64,000 nt of DNA, taken from the NCBI GenBank assembly GCA_003216795.1, contig QCIH01000004.1, positions 34,306 through 98,305 of the forward strand. The letters are read 5' to 3'. Every line of letters begins with the position of its first letter. Position 1 is the first letter of the stretch. Positions 54,068 through 61,470 of this stretch are shown here, one piece after another. The position numbers and the translations under genes were made by a program. The notes beneath the pieces were generated by a model, which saw nothing but the letters and a program-made list of their open reading frames with translations, searched no databases and was not told the DNA's origin. Origin of the DNA: Prochlorococcus sp. AG-402-K16 (GTDB lineage Bacteria; Cyanobacteriota; Cyanobacteriia; PCC-6307; Cyanobiaceae).

Positions 54068-54496
54068 ATGATTAAAAATTTTTTAATAGCATTTGTTTTT
54101 GCATTAATGCTTATCAACCCTGATATTTCTATAGCTGCAGAATCTCCTGTTGATGTACAAGAAGTCTTTGTAGGTTCTGAAACTATGGATGGAGATGCTC
54201 TTAAATACCCAAAAGGAAAAGCAGAAATAAGATTACAAAGAGTCGAGTTGGCTGAAGGAGGGATAGTTCCGCTCCACTCTCATCCAATTCCATTATTAGG
54301 CAATGTTGAACAAGGTACGATAGTTGTCAAAAGAGAAGGGATGGAAGATCTTATCTATAAAGCAGGTGATACTTTTATAGTCGGTCCAAAGACACCAAAA
54401 CATACAATGGGTAATGCAAAAACTGATAATGCAATAGTTTGGTTTGCAGCAATAGGAGCAAAAGATGTTCCAATTCTAATTCCCGCTGAGGGATAA
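54068..54496 (+). CDS. Secreted cupin-domain protein
   Basis: 142 aa, ATG start. Signal sequence (FLIAFVFALMLINPDISIAA). Cupin motif 1: GGIVPLHSHPIPLLGNVEQGTIVV with two His; motif 2: YKAGDTFIVGPKTPKHTMGN with a late His. Full metal site present. Periplasmic or lumenal enzyme of unknown substrate. Confidence 0.8.
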   Translation: MIKNFLIAFVFALMLINPDISIAAESPVDVQEVFVGSETMDGDALKYPKGKAEIRLQRVELAEGGIVPLHSHPIPLLGNVEQGTIVVKREGMEDLIYKAGDTFIVGPKTPKHTMGNAKTDNAIVWFAAIGAKDVPILIPAEG

Positions 54497-54564
54497 ATTT
54501 GAACCTTGAATCAATTATTTTTGATTTTCAGTCAACTTACAATAATAAGCAATTAGCTCCTTTT

Positions 54565-54942
54565 TTAATAGCAAAGTACGCTATCCGCTTTAATTGATTC
54601 TTCAACTAGAACATCTGGCATAACAAACTCTGCAGTATATCCATCTAGAAGCTTCTCATCGTAACCCCTAGATTTAGCAGACATTCCTGAGACATATATG
54701 GTAATTTTTGAATTCTTTAAATTTTGAAGATGTTCGTATAAATCTCCAGTACCTTGACCAACTATTTCACCAGCTTTTTTGCAATTTAATATTTGTACTC
54801 CGTCTCCTGCTAGAAAAAGTGTTACTTTATGATCGTTTTTTTCTGCAGTAAGGGCAACCAATAAACCTAAAGTTATTTTATTTTTGGATTCTAAACCGCT
54901 GTAAATATGAACTAAAACTGTATTGTCGGTAATGATAGACAT
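54565..54942 (-). CDS. DsrE-family protein
   Basis: 125 aa, ATG start. Alpha/beta DsrE/DsrF-like: VLVHIYSGLESKNKITLGLLVAL, VTLFLAGDGVQIL, then KITIYVSGMSAKSRG. No catalytic Cys in the usual sulfurtransferase position (only Cys54 and the terminal Cys-Tyr). Possibly a sulfur- or redox-related carrier. Confidence 0.78.
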   Translation of the reverse strand: MSIITDNTVLVHIYSGLESKNKITLGLLVALTAEKNDHKVTLFLAGDGVQILNCKKAGEIVGQGTGDLYEHLQNLKNSKITIYVSGMSAKSRGYDEKLLDGYTAEFVMPDVLVEESIKADSVLCY

Positions 54943-55103
54943 TTAATCCTCCCTAAATTTTGTTGTTATATCCTAAATAAAATCTATTTTCATTAGCTGT
55001 TTTTTTATGAAACGCTTACTACTTGCATAGCAAAAAGCTATTAATTGATTGTGAATCTACATTTGAGAATAGACAATCCTCTTTTTTTAACTTTTTCTCA
55101 ACG

Positions 55104-55259
55104 TTATTCTGCTTCTTCTTTAACTTCACTTTCGTTTAACACTTCCGCTTTTAGTTCCTCTTTCTCAACTTCAACTACATTAAATATCTTTGGAAATATT
55201 TTAAAAGCTAATTTATTTATATCTTTAATATTGATTAACACTCGATCTAACCTCGACAC
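55104..55259 (-). CDS. Possible 51-residue protein
   Basis: GTG start, with weaker starts upstream. RLDRVLINIKDINKLAFKI, then VVEVEKEELKAEVLNESEVKEEAE. The acidic C-terminus and codon use look better than the overlapping plus-strand frame, which is Ser/Thr/Phe-rich. Confidence 0.4.
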   Translation of the reverse strand: MSRLDRVLINIKDINKLAFKIFPKIFNVVEVEKEELKAEVLNESEVKEEAE

Positions 55260-55336
55260 TAATTGTTTAGATAAAGTACCTATATTTTCTTATTGATTTA
55301 AAAGTTATTATTTTTGCAAATAAAAGGATTACAAAA

Positions 55337-55459
55337 ATGATGAAACTTGCGATCATTTTCTTACCAATTGTCTTTGCACTGATATGGGCTCTGTTTATTG
55401 GGTTAAGAATAAATAGAGTAGAAACTAGAGATGGAAAGAGAAAATTAGTTAATTATTAA
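55337..55459 (+). CDS. 40-residue single-span membrane peptide
   Basis: ATG start. Helix LAIIFLPIVFALIWALFIGL, then a basic tail ending KRKLVNY. Followed by a hairpin-leader repeat. Confidence 0.55.
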   Translation: MMKLAIIFLPIVFALIWALFIGLRINRVETRDGKRKLVNY

Positions 55460-55463
55460 TTGA

Positions 55464-55506
55464 TTGACAGTAGATCTAACATAGAGGGATAAAACCCTCT
55501 TTTTTT
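55464..55506 (+). repeat. Hairpin-leader repeat, copy 4
   Basis: TTGACAGTAGATCTAACATA, then AGAGGG-ATAAAA-CCCTCT and T7, directly abutting the ATG of the 55507 gene. Confidence 0.8.
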
Positions 55507-55815
55507 ATGACTGCTCAAAATTTTATGAATGTTGTTCGATTTAAATTAAAGTCTGATTGTGTAGATAAGTATTTCAAAGTAATAGATAAAACAAGTTTTG
55601 AGGGAATGACTCAAAGATATATCGCTAAAACTGGAGATTATGATTACTGTTTTGTTGGGATCTGGGAAAGTGCAGAAGCTATTTCAGCTCAAAGACCAGC
55701 TATGATTGCTCACCTTGATGAGGTTAGAGGATTTATGGAAGAGTTGTCTCCTGAACTTGGAGTTACTGACCCTGTTTCAGGAAATATTGTTTCTAAAGTT
55801 GGGTATCACGATTGA
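55507..55815 (+). CDS. Antibiotic-biosynthesis-monooxygenase-like (dimeric alpha/beta barrel) protein
   Basis: 102 aa, ATG start adjoining a T tract. MNVVRFKLKSDCVDKYFKVI, then YDYCFVGIWESAEAIS(A)QRPAMIAHLDEVRGFMEE reads like the ABM ferredoxin-like barrel. Followed by copy 5 of the repeat, whose first bases overlap the stop codon. Confidence 0.7.
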   Translation: MTAQNFMNVVRFKLKSDCVDKYFKVIDKTSFEGMTQRYIAKTGDYDYCFVGIWESAEAISAQRPAMIAHLDEVRGFMEELSPELGVTDPVSGNIVSKVGYHD

Positions 55816-55854
55816 CAGTCGATCTAAAATAAGTAGAAATTAGCTCCTTTATTT
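55812..55854 (+). repeat. Hairpin-leader repeat, copy 5 (degenerate)
   Basis: TTGACAGTCGATCTAAA is intact, but the stem has decayed (GTAGAAATTAGCTCC). Ends at the ATG of the 55855 gene. Confidence 0.65.
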
Positions 55855-56250
55855 ATGAAGTTAAAAAATATTTTAAAAACTACTGGGGCACTCCATATTT
55901 TATTGGGATTATTAATTATTTTCCTACTGATTTTTTCTGTGGAAACTATTACAGGCAAAGCTTCAACTGCAACATTGCTTCTTGTTAGAGGTACTGCAGA
56001 TGTTGTAGCAGCTAGTAATTTAGGAATTGGTTGTTTATTGATTATTTGTAGTTCCATAAGAGATAAAGCCTCTTTAAGAAAAGTTTTATTAGGTGAATTA
56101 GCTGTGATGTTTTGTTTTTTAGCAGTAGCACTATTCAATACTTTTAACGCTGGGACAATTGTTGATGGAGGACCTCCTCCGCCTTTTTGGATTGTTTTAA
56201 TAGTGAATCCTCTTTTATGTATTTTTGGATTAGTTAACAATAAAAATTGA
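55855..56250 (+). CDS. Four-helix membrane protein
   Basis: 131 aa, ATG start. Four helices (ALHILLGLLIIFLLIF; LGIGCLLIICSS; LLGELAVMFCFLAVALF; FWIVLIVNPLLCIFGLV) with GTADVVAASN and an N-terminal Lys patch. Unknown family. The opposite-strand frame is a shadow. Confidence 0.7.
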   Translation: MKLKNILKTTGALHILLGLLIIFLLIFSVETITGKASTATLLLVRGTADVVAASNLGIGCLLIICSSIRDKASLRKVLLGELAVMFCFLAVALFNTFNAGTIVDGGPPPPFWIVLIVNPLLCIFGLVNNKN

Positions 56251-56396
56251 AACTCCAACTCCTCCCACCACTTTTCAAACTATTCAATAAAAGGAATTTC
56301 TTTGCATCACTGAATCAAAATACCTGCCCTGTATTAGATGCTGAAGAGATAAAAAAACAAGAACAGAAAGAAGCTATTGATAAGTTATATTCATAA
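56247..56396 (+). CDS. 49-residue protein, paralogue of 62514
   Basis: TTG start overlapping the preceding stop. PLFKLFNKRNFFASLNQN, then CPVLDAEEIKKQEQKEAIDKLYS. The 62514 gene reads the same from PLFKLF to the end at identical length. The 3' flank is also shared (see findings). Unknown function. Confidence 0.7.
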   Translation: MKLQLLPPLFKLFNKRNFFASLNQNTCPVLDAEEIKKQEQKEAIDKLYS

Positions 56397-56563
56397 AATT
56401 TCAACAGAAATATCTTAGGTCATATTTAAAGATGTATAACGATCGTATGTCCCCTATACCACCCATTGCTTTCCTAAATAGGAACTTTGATGGATAATAA
56501 ATTTATACAAAAAGTTTTGATAACACGTCCTCCAAGCTTCAAAAATCGCCAAGATCACCTGAT

Positions 56564-56614
56564 ATGACTGAACCTAACTAATGGCTAATGAAAAAGGAAC
56601 GAGATGCATTTTGC
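56564..56614 (+). pseudogene. 5' remnant of an EVE-domain gene (copy A)
   Basis: ATG ACT GAA then TAA at codon 6, then TGGCTAATGAAAA in frame. Gives MTEPN-stop-WLMKKERDA against MTEEKFWLMKSEPDA of the intact gene at 62832. The upstream flank also matches that gene's flank. Confidence 0.65.
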
Positions 56615-56651
56615 TAGTCATAGCAAGAGTTTTATTTTTTACAAAAAATTC

Positions 56652-56673
56652 CATTCGAACTTCATTCGAACTT
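56652..56673. repeat. Two perfect tandem 11-bp repeats
   Basis: CATTCGAACTT twice, 88 bp after the remnant ATG. A similar 11-bp duplication lies at the same distance in copy B. Confidence 0.6.
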
Positions 56674-56713
56674 TTCATGGAAAACTTATCACTAAACCAC
56701 ATAAATTTCTTCA

Positions 56714-56748
56714 GAAAAAAGCCAGCCTGTATCACTACTAGCTGGCTC
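56714..56748 (-). terminator. Terminator of the minus-strand hli pair
   Basis: AGCCAGC / GCTGGCT stem, T6 on the minus strand, 24 bp after the hli stop. Near-identical to the orphan hairpin at 31880. Confidence 0.8.
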
Positions 56749-56771
56749 AAATAAAACATTCGTTAAAAAAA

Positions 56772-56915
56772 TTAAATGATTCCGGGTACAATTTGACCAG
56801 TTGTTATGTATGCTCCAACAAGAGCAATTAGACCAACAAGAGCAAATTTTCCATTTAAATTCTCAGCTCTTATTTTTTGAGGATCAATATTTCTTGATTG
56901 ATTTTTATTTTCCAT
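56772..56915 (-). CDS. hli: High-light-inducible protein
   Basis: 47 aa, ATG overlapping the upstream hli stop by one base (TAATG). AENLNGKFALVGLIALVGAY, then TTGQIVPGII. The Arg of ExxNGR is replaced by Lys. Confidence 0.88.
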   Translation of the reverse strand: MENKNQSRNIDPQKIRAENLNGKFALVGLIALVGAYITTGQIVPGII

Positions 56916-57031
56916 TAATAAACACCAGGAATAAGTTGACCGGTTGTTAAATATGTTCCCACTAAGACCATGAAAGCCATCATTGCTGGTCTTCCTATGG
57001 CTCTGTTGAGAATATCTTTATTTGAGTCCAT
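56915..57031 (-). CDS. hli: High-light-inducible protein
   Basis: 38 aa, ATG start. AIGRPAMMAFMVLVGTY then LTTGQLIPGVY. First gene of the pair. The chlorophyll motif reads RAIGRPAMM, so the Glu and Asn positions differ from the usual ExxNGR. Confidence 0.85.
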   Translation of the reverse strand: MDSNKDILNRAIGRPAMMAFMVLVGTYLTTGQLIPGVY

Positions 57032-57191
57032 TAAGATTAAGAATTGGTATTAAAATATTACTTAATGTAAATAGATTTCGAGTAATGACTGTATAAAATG
57101 ATTCAACCTATACAGAAATGTAGTAAAAATGTAGCAATGTTTAGTTCCTTAAAACTTCATATCGACGTTTTTCTAATTTTCAAAAGTAACT

Positions 57192-57329
57192 TTATTGCTT
57201 TTTAAAAATTGCATTTTGATTAGTCAACCAAAATATTAGAAAAATAAAGAATGATAATAATGCGCCAGAAAGGATTGCAATAAAGAAGAATTCTGTTGTT
57301 AATTCTGAATCAAAAAAATATAAATACAT
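57192..57329 (-). CDS. 45-residue single-span membrane peptide
   Basis: ATG start. Acidic start, then FFFIAILSGALLSFFIFLIFWL. Unknown. It follows the 57339 gene on the same strand with a 9 bp gap. Confidence 0.5.
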   Translation of the reverse strand: MYLYFFDSELTTEFFFIAILSGALLSFFIFLIFWLTNQNAIFKKQ

Positions 57330-57338
57330 TTATATTGC

Positions 57339-57554
57339 TCAGTGAATATGTTCTGCTTCATTATGGTTGTGATGATTGTGACCATGCGCAATACCCAATT
57401 CGTGCATCCTTGCATGCTCTTTAATTGTGTCTCTTAACTTATATGAAGATGGTCCAACTGTTGTATAAATCCCATATCCTATTGAGCCAAATAGTAAAAT
57501 TCCAACACTACTCAAAAGTAGAAATAAAGTTGGATCTTTGATTGTTCCTACCAT
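57339..57554 (-). CDS. Membrane protein with histidine-rich tail
   Basis: 71 aa, ATG start. Helix LFLLLSSVGILLFGSIGYGIYT, then RDTIKEHARMHELGIAHGH and a tail HNHHNHNEAEHIH. The His cluster suggests zinc or nickel binding. The 350 bp up to 57906 hold no gene I can support. Confidence 0.65.
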   Translation of the reverse strand: MVGTIKDPTLFLLLSSVGILLFGSIGYGIYTTVGPSSYKLRDTIKEHARMHELGIAHGHNHHNHNEAEHIH

Positions 57555-57906
57555 GTTCTATAAATTTAATTACTAAATAACCATAAATATTTTTAAAGAT
57601 TAATTCAAGTTCAAAATTTATAAAATAAAGAAGAAAAAAGCATCCTTAAATATAAAGATTAAATTAGTAGATTGTAATTAAAATGATGTATATCAAAACT
57701 AATTATCACAAAAATAATCCTTTAAAAAAGTTTCCAATAGTAAAATAAATAACACTTTTAGGTTATAAAATATTTAAATAGATTGACATTAAAGAATTAT
57801 ATATTTTTAATTTGATTGAACTAAATTTACCATGATTTGTATTATTTGATGTTGATTAAAATTAGACCTCTAAATTAATTTGGATTTAATTAAATGGTAT
57901 TAACAA

Positions 57907-58068
57907 ATGGAAGTTTTGCTTTTTGCACTTTTTTTTATTAGTGCACTTATTTTCTTTATTGCAGGCAAAGATGATTTTGGAAGAACCGAAAATAAATTAA
58001 TCATTAAGGAAAAGGTTAAAGAAGAAGAAAACATTAAACCAGCTGTAGGAGTCAAAAAACAATCATAA
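57907..58068 (+). CDS. 53-residue single-span membrane peptide
   Basis: ATG start (an ATG 12 bp upstream is in another frame and stops early). Helix VLLFALFFISALIFFIAG, then an acidic/basic tail. Unknown. Confidence 0.55.
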   Translation: MEVLLFALFFISALIFFIAGKDDFGRTENKLIIKEKVKEEENIKPAVGVKKQS

Positions 58069-58094
58069 TAAAAAACAAATTAACTAAAGAACTT

Positions 58095-58250
58095 ATGATT
58101 TATGGTTTTGCCTATCTAGGGATGGTTCTTGCTATTAGTGCAGGATGGATTTTTCTTGCAGTCTTAAAAAAACCTGATTTTATTGAAAAGCCACTTAGTG
58201 AACTAAAAAATAAAATAAGACCTTTCCTAAATCCAAAAGAAGATCAGTGA
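58095..58250 (+). CDS. 51-residue single-span membrane peptide
   Basis: ATG start. Helix FAYLGMVLAISAGWIFLAVL, then KKPDFIEKPLSELKNKIRPF. Overlaps the next start by GTGA. Confidence 0.6.
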   Translation: MIYGFAYLGMVLAISAGWIFLAVLKKPDFIEKPLSELKNKIRPFLNPKEDQ

Positions 58251-58672
58251 AATTTGTTCTAATTTCATTTTTAATTGGATTTACCATTAAAATTAATCTT
58301 ATAAATGCTCTGCCTATATTTGGAGAAATATGTAATGAGGAAAAAATAGCCAATAATCATTTAGCCAAAAAATATTGTGATTCTTTAGAAAAAAATCTTT
58401 TTAAAGGTCTTGATAAAGAATCAACCTTAAAATACGAATATTTTTTCTCATCTATTCCTGATAATTACATAAAAGACGAGAAAAAATTTTTAGAAATTTT
58501 CAAATCTGATGTTAAATCAATCTGTTCATATGATTTCTCGAAATCTAATGAAAAAGAATTTAAATCTTTTTTAAACAATTATTTTAAAACCAGAAGTAAT
58601 ACTCCAAAAACTAAAGTTGAAGCGATAAAACCTACCCCAATTAATCCTGCAATAATTCCAGTATTAAGATAA
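58247..58672 (+). CDS. Probable secreted protein, unknown
   Basis: 141 aa, GTG start overlapping the preceding stop by 4 bp. Signal sequence (VLISFLIGFTIKINLINALP), then a Cys-containing Lys-rich soluble part (ICNEEK, KYCDSLEKN, SICSYD). Its last 30 residues (TPKTKVEAIKPTPINPAI) are proline-rich and overlap a minus-strand gene. Confidence 0.55.
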   Translation: MKFVLISFLIGFTIKINLINALPIFGEICNEEKIANNHLAKKYCDSLEKNLFKGLDKESTLKYEYFFSSIPDNYIKDEKKFLEIFKSDVKSICSYDFSKSNEKEFKSFLNNYFKTRSNTPKTKVEAIKPTPINPAIIPVLR

Positions 58673-58713
58673 ACCTTTACCGTAGCTAATTCTTTTCCTT
58701 CTTTTTTAGTCAT
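58579..58713 (-). CDS. 44-residue membrane peptide, antisense to the 58247 gene
   Basis: ATG start. KVYLNTGIIAGLIGVGFIAS, then TLVFGVLLLVLK. It overlaps 94 bp of the convergent gene end. The 7 bp spacing from the 58721 gene supports it as a real second gene. Confidence 0.6.
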   Translation of the reverse strand: MTKKEGKELATVKVYLNTGIIAGLIGVGFIASTLVFGVLLLVLK

Positions 58714-58720
58714 AATTTTT

Positions 58721-58837
58721 TTACCTGAATAAGCACATCCAAGCTACCAATGAGAACATCAATAGAGCAAGGCTAAGAATACTTTTACTATTAGCTTTAC
58801 CTTGTTTTTCAGTTGATTTAAAAGGAATTAGTGCCAT
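58721..58837 (-). CDS. 38-residue single-span membrane peptide
   Basis: ATG start. Polar basic start (ALIPFKSTEKQGKANS), then SILSLALLMFSLVAWMCLF. First gene of a two-gene minus operon. Confidence 0.55.
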   Translation of the reverse strand: MALIPFKSTEKQGKANSKSILSLALLMFSLVAWMCLFR

Positions 58838-59046
58838 AAGACTCAATAAAACAGAATTATTTCATGTTATTTTTGATTTATCAAGAAATTTTTATACGCA
58901 AATAAGTTATACAACAATTTTATTTAAAGAATTAATTACCCCATACCACCCATCTCTTTCCTAAATTGATTATTTAATAGATAATAAATTTATATCTAGA
59001 TAGATATTCTAACTTCATTCGAACTACATAATTTCACTGAGATCCC

Positions 59047-59097
59047 ATGCCACAACAGGAACCAAGCTACTGGCTAATGAAAAGTGAGCGCGTCTAG
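59047..59097 (+). pseudogene. 5' remnant of an EVE-domain gene (copy B)
   Basis: MPQQEPSYWLMKSERV then TAG. SYWLMKSE is the EVE N-terminal block. The 5' flank (CCCCATACCACCCAT ... TTTCCTAAATT, from 58939) also matches copies A and C. The end is truncated after 16 residues. Confidence 0.6.
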
Positions 59098-59131
59098 CTA
59101 TTACTGGGATTTCAGGGAATCGTAATTTTTT

Positions 59132-59153
59132 ACTCAAACTTTACTCAAACTTT
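59132..59153. repeat. Two perfect tandem 11-bp repeats
   Basis: ACTCAAACTTT twice, 85 bp after the copy B ATG. Different sequence but same unit size and placement as at 56652. Confidence 0.6.
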
Positions 59154-59332
59154 TAAAGACTAAAAAACTAACCGATATTGAGTTCGGTTCGAAGTAAGAA
59201 AACCCTGAAACTATTAATCTCTTTTGATGAATAGTCTTCAAATGACAAAGACACAAAGCACAAAAACTACATTAAGTAGCAAGCTAAGTGTCTTGGAAGT
59301 AATCTGCATTAATTAAAAAGGTTTTTGTACTC

Positions 59333-59430
59333 GTGTGTAGGAGTGCGGGGTTAACCTTGAAACCGCTAGGCTCAAGTCCTTACGAAAAGGACAAGTCCTT
59401 AGACCACTTATACCTAAGAAACACACTCAT
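59333..59430 (+). ncRNA. Candidate structured RNA
   Basis: GTGTGTAGG near 59335 can pair with ACACAC at 59422. Inside are GTCCTT-ACG-AAAAGGAC and GGGGTTAACC, and GC content is well above the surroundings. No good frame. Strand is presumed. The rest of 58838-59495 holds copy B and the repeat. Confidence 0.35.
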
Positions 59431-59450
59431 CACAAGTAAAAATAACTTGA

Positions 59451-59494
59451 TTGACAGTCGATCTAAACTTAGAGGGATAAAACCCTCTTTTTTT
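59451..59494 (+). repeat. Hairpin-leader repeat, copy 6
   Basis: TTGACAGTCGATCTAAACTT, then AGAGGG-ATAAAA-CCCTCT and T7, abutting the start of the 59496 gene. Confidence 0.82.
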
Positions 59495-59495
59495 G

Positions 59496-59684
59496 ATGAG
59501 AAACAAATTTAAAAGATCAGCTTTTTTTGATATGTCTGATGACCTTTTCTATCGAATATCATTAATAGGATTTTTAGTTGTTTTTAGCTCAATGGTATTT
59601 TTCCTAACGAAATATAGAGAAAAAAAAGTTAATAATATAAGCCAGATTTCCATAACTGAACAAATTAAATTTTTAAAGCAGTAA
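59496..59684 (+). CDS. 62-residue single-span membrane protein
   Basis: ATG start (a TTG one codon earlier is possible), right after the repeat T tract, with no ribosome site. Basic N-terminus, then ISLIGFLVVFSSMVFFL helix. TAATG overlap with the next gene. Confidence 0.65.
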   Translation: MRNKFKRSAFFDMSDDLFYRISLIGFLVVFSSMVFFLTKYREKKVNNISQISITEQIKFLKQ

Positions 59685-60037
59685 TGCAAAGATTTATAAT
59701 TTCACCGTTATTTGCTTTATCTAGGTTTTTTATAAATATTTACGGAATATTTTTAAAGTTTTTTCTTCAATTAAATGGTGGTTATTGGTCAAGAATTGGT
59801 TTAGCCGAAAATATTACAGAGGAAAGAATAAAAAAAAGAAGATTTTATATCCTGCCTTTTTATATTCTTCTAGCTTTATTGTTTGGATTACTATCTGTTC
59901 TATATTGGTATTTTGTTATTCTCCATGTGCCACTTTCAATAGAAAGATATTTAAGTCCATTGAATAACAATATTGCTTTAATAATTGCTTTTGCTACTTT
60001 CTTTGGTTGGCTTTATATTCTTTGTAAAACAAAATAA
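59684..60037 (+). CDS. 117-residue membrane protein
   Basis: ATG overlaps the preceding stop. Helices at about 7-33 and 58-80 and 92-112 (ILPFYILLALLFGLLSVLYWY; IALIIAFATFFGWLYIL). Basic loop between. Unknown family. Confidence 0.65.
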   Translation: MQRFIISPLFALSRFFINIYGIFLKFFLQLNGGYWSRIGLAENITEERIKKRRFYILPFYILLALLFGLLSVLYWYFVILHVPLSIERYLSPLNNNIALIIAFATFFGWLYILCKTK

Positions 60038-60069
60038 ATAAAATGCTTACTAAGATATGATGTGGTGTG

Positions 60070-60457
60070 ATGATTAAAGATTTAATTAATCATGATTAAA
60101 TCAATCTTTAGGATTCATGCAAAATATTTGAGACCGATTACTTTACCTATAAGACAGTTCTGGTGATCGACTCGACCAAGGTTGACCAACTAGATCTTCA
60201 CTAGCCAATGGTCTGCAATACCAAGGTAAATTAACTTTTCTAACCTTTACGGAAAGTAAGTTAAGTGATCATAAATTAAACTTTCGGGATTAATTCTGAG
60301 CTATCTTAAAAATTGAGACGTTTGTAAAGCATGAAGAAGTGAGTAATCACTTTTACTTCCAAAACTAATTTCTAAGAAAATTCTTAATCTGATTATTAAA
60401 CAGATCTCCTTTCTGTCGTCACCATTAAAAAAAGACCTATAACAGGGTCTTTTTTTA
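60070..60457 (+). ncRNA. Candidate structured RNA region with terminator
   Basis: Starts with a 36-bp near-perfect palindrome (60075-60110) and ends at a strong terminator (AGACC / GGTCT then T7). Between lie stem-forming GC-richer stretches such as CTCGACCAAGGTTGACC. No coding frame is plausible over 60038-60643 apart from the tail. RNA class not identified. Confidence 0.4.
60431..60457 (+). terminator. Strong intrinsic terminator
   Basis: AAAGACC-TATAACA-GGGTCTTT followed by a T run. It marks the end of the transcript upstream on the plus strand. Confidence 0.85.
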
Positions 60458-60643
60458 TGTCTTAAATTTTATTGATTTACTGTTAATCCACAAATAACTA
60501 AATATTTTTATCTCACTCTTTCACAATTAGTAAATGCTTTTTCAAAAGTAGAAAAGAAAGTACAAATGCTATTCAATGCAACCAACAAAAGAACTACTGA
60601 TCTCCCATGTTGATTTAATTGAAGTGTTCTTTGAGTCATACTT

Positions 60644-60826
60644 TTAATAATCTTCATTGTAATCGGATGGACTACCAGTTAAAGAACAAACAACTGATTC
60701 CTCTTTTTTCATTTCTTTTATTTCCATTATTGGTCTGCCCATTTTCTTAAGAACATTTATATCTTCTTTAGTCTGACAGCGAGCAATTATGTTTCCTTTT
60801 TGATCAAAGCAACTGTAGTAAGTCAT
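60644..60826 (-). CDS. 60-residue soluble protein
   Basis: ATG start. TYYSCFDQKGNIIARCQTKED, then KKEESVVCSLTGSPSDYNED. Three Cys, alpha/beta. Unknown. Confidence 0.6.
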   Translation of the reverse strand: MTYYSCFDQKGNIIARCQTKEDINVLKKMGRPIMEIKEMKKEESVVCSLTGSPSDYNEDY

Positions 60827-61054
60827 TTTATTAAATGCAATTTAAAGTTTATGGTTGATTTCAGTTGGAGCAACGCAACCGACTCATGACAACCATGTTT
60901 TTAATCTAAGTCAGCAATAGATTTAAATGGCTAAAAAAAAGATACCTCTTTCCGTACCAATATGTTCATCAAACCGCACACATTAGATACGCAGTATTTT
61001 GTTCAAATCAATTAGAACAAAGAGGTAGTTAAACGAATATACAAGGGAGAATTT

Positions 61055-61192
61055 ATGAGTGGAGATTTTTCGACTCTTGAAATTAATCAACCAAAAATTA
61101 AATATCTAAAACCAAAAGATAATACAGAATGGTTAGACAAATTAATTAATAATATTGAGAACATGAAGAACAAGATATCAAAAGAGTCTTAG
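61055..61192 (+). CDS. 45-residue WLDxLIN family micro-protein
   Basis: ATG start with an AGGGAG about 8 bases upstream. The C-terminal DNTEWLDKLINNIENMKNKI matches the 51128 protein almost exactly; the N-terminal 25 residues differ. Preceded by an inverted repeat (TACCTCTTT / AAAGAGGTA, 60952-61026). Confidence 0.7.
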   Translation: MSGDFSTLEINQPKIKYLKPKDNTEWLDKLINNIENMKNKISKES

Positions 61193-61326
61193 AAATTTAA
61201 GAAAGAAACTTTTTATTTGATTTTTAGTTTGAATGAAAAGCAATTCAAAAAAGAATTTAAATTTTGTATTTAAGGTAACCGCTTTTTTGTGAGCATTATT
61301 CAAAATAAAAGTCCGACTATTTTTTT

Positions 61327-61470
61327 ATGCAAAAAAATTTAGATGAAAATTCTTATGAAAAAAGAATTGAAAATATAGAAAAAGGAAAATCTTATTTAAA
61401 AAGTAATGGATTTTTTAAATCAAAAACTAATCTATTCGAAGACATACAAAGATTTATCTATAAAAGGTAA
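61327..61470 (+). CDS. 47-residue basic helical protein
   Basis: ATG start. NLDENSYEKRIENIEKGKSY, then NLFEDIQRFIYKR. Soluble. Unknown. Confidence 0.5.
   Translation: MQKNLDENSYEKRIENIEKGKSYLKSNGFFKSKTNLFEDIQRFIYKR

Noticed and set aside
55045..55296. Plus-strand 83-aa frame rich in Ser, Thr and Phe
   Set aside because: Composition is typical of the antisense of a Glu/Lys-rich protein; the minus-strand frame at 55104 reads better.
55824..56258. Minus-strand 144-aa frame opposite the four-helix membrane protein
   Set aside because: Shadow of the plus-strand gene, which has clean helices and an ATG in the normal place.
56574..56759. Minus-strand 60-aa frame across the EVE remnant
   Set aside because: It crosses the terminator of the hli pair and the remnant, so it is unlikely to be a gene.
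60576..60647. 23-aa frame MQPTKELLISHVDLIEVFF
   Set aside because: Could be real, but it is short, lacks a ribosome site and overlaps the end of the 60644 gene.
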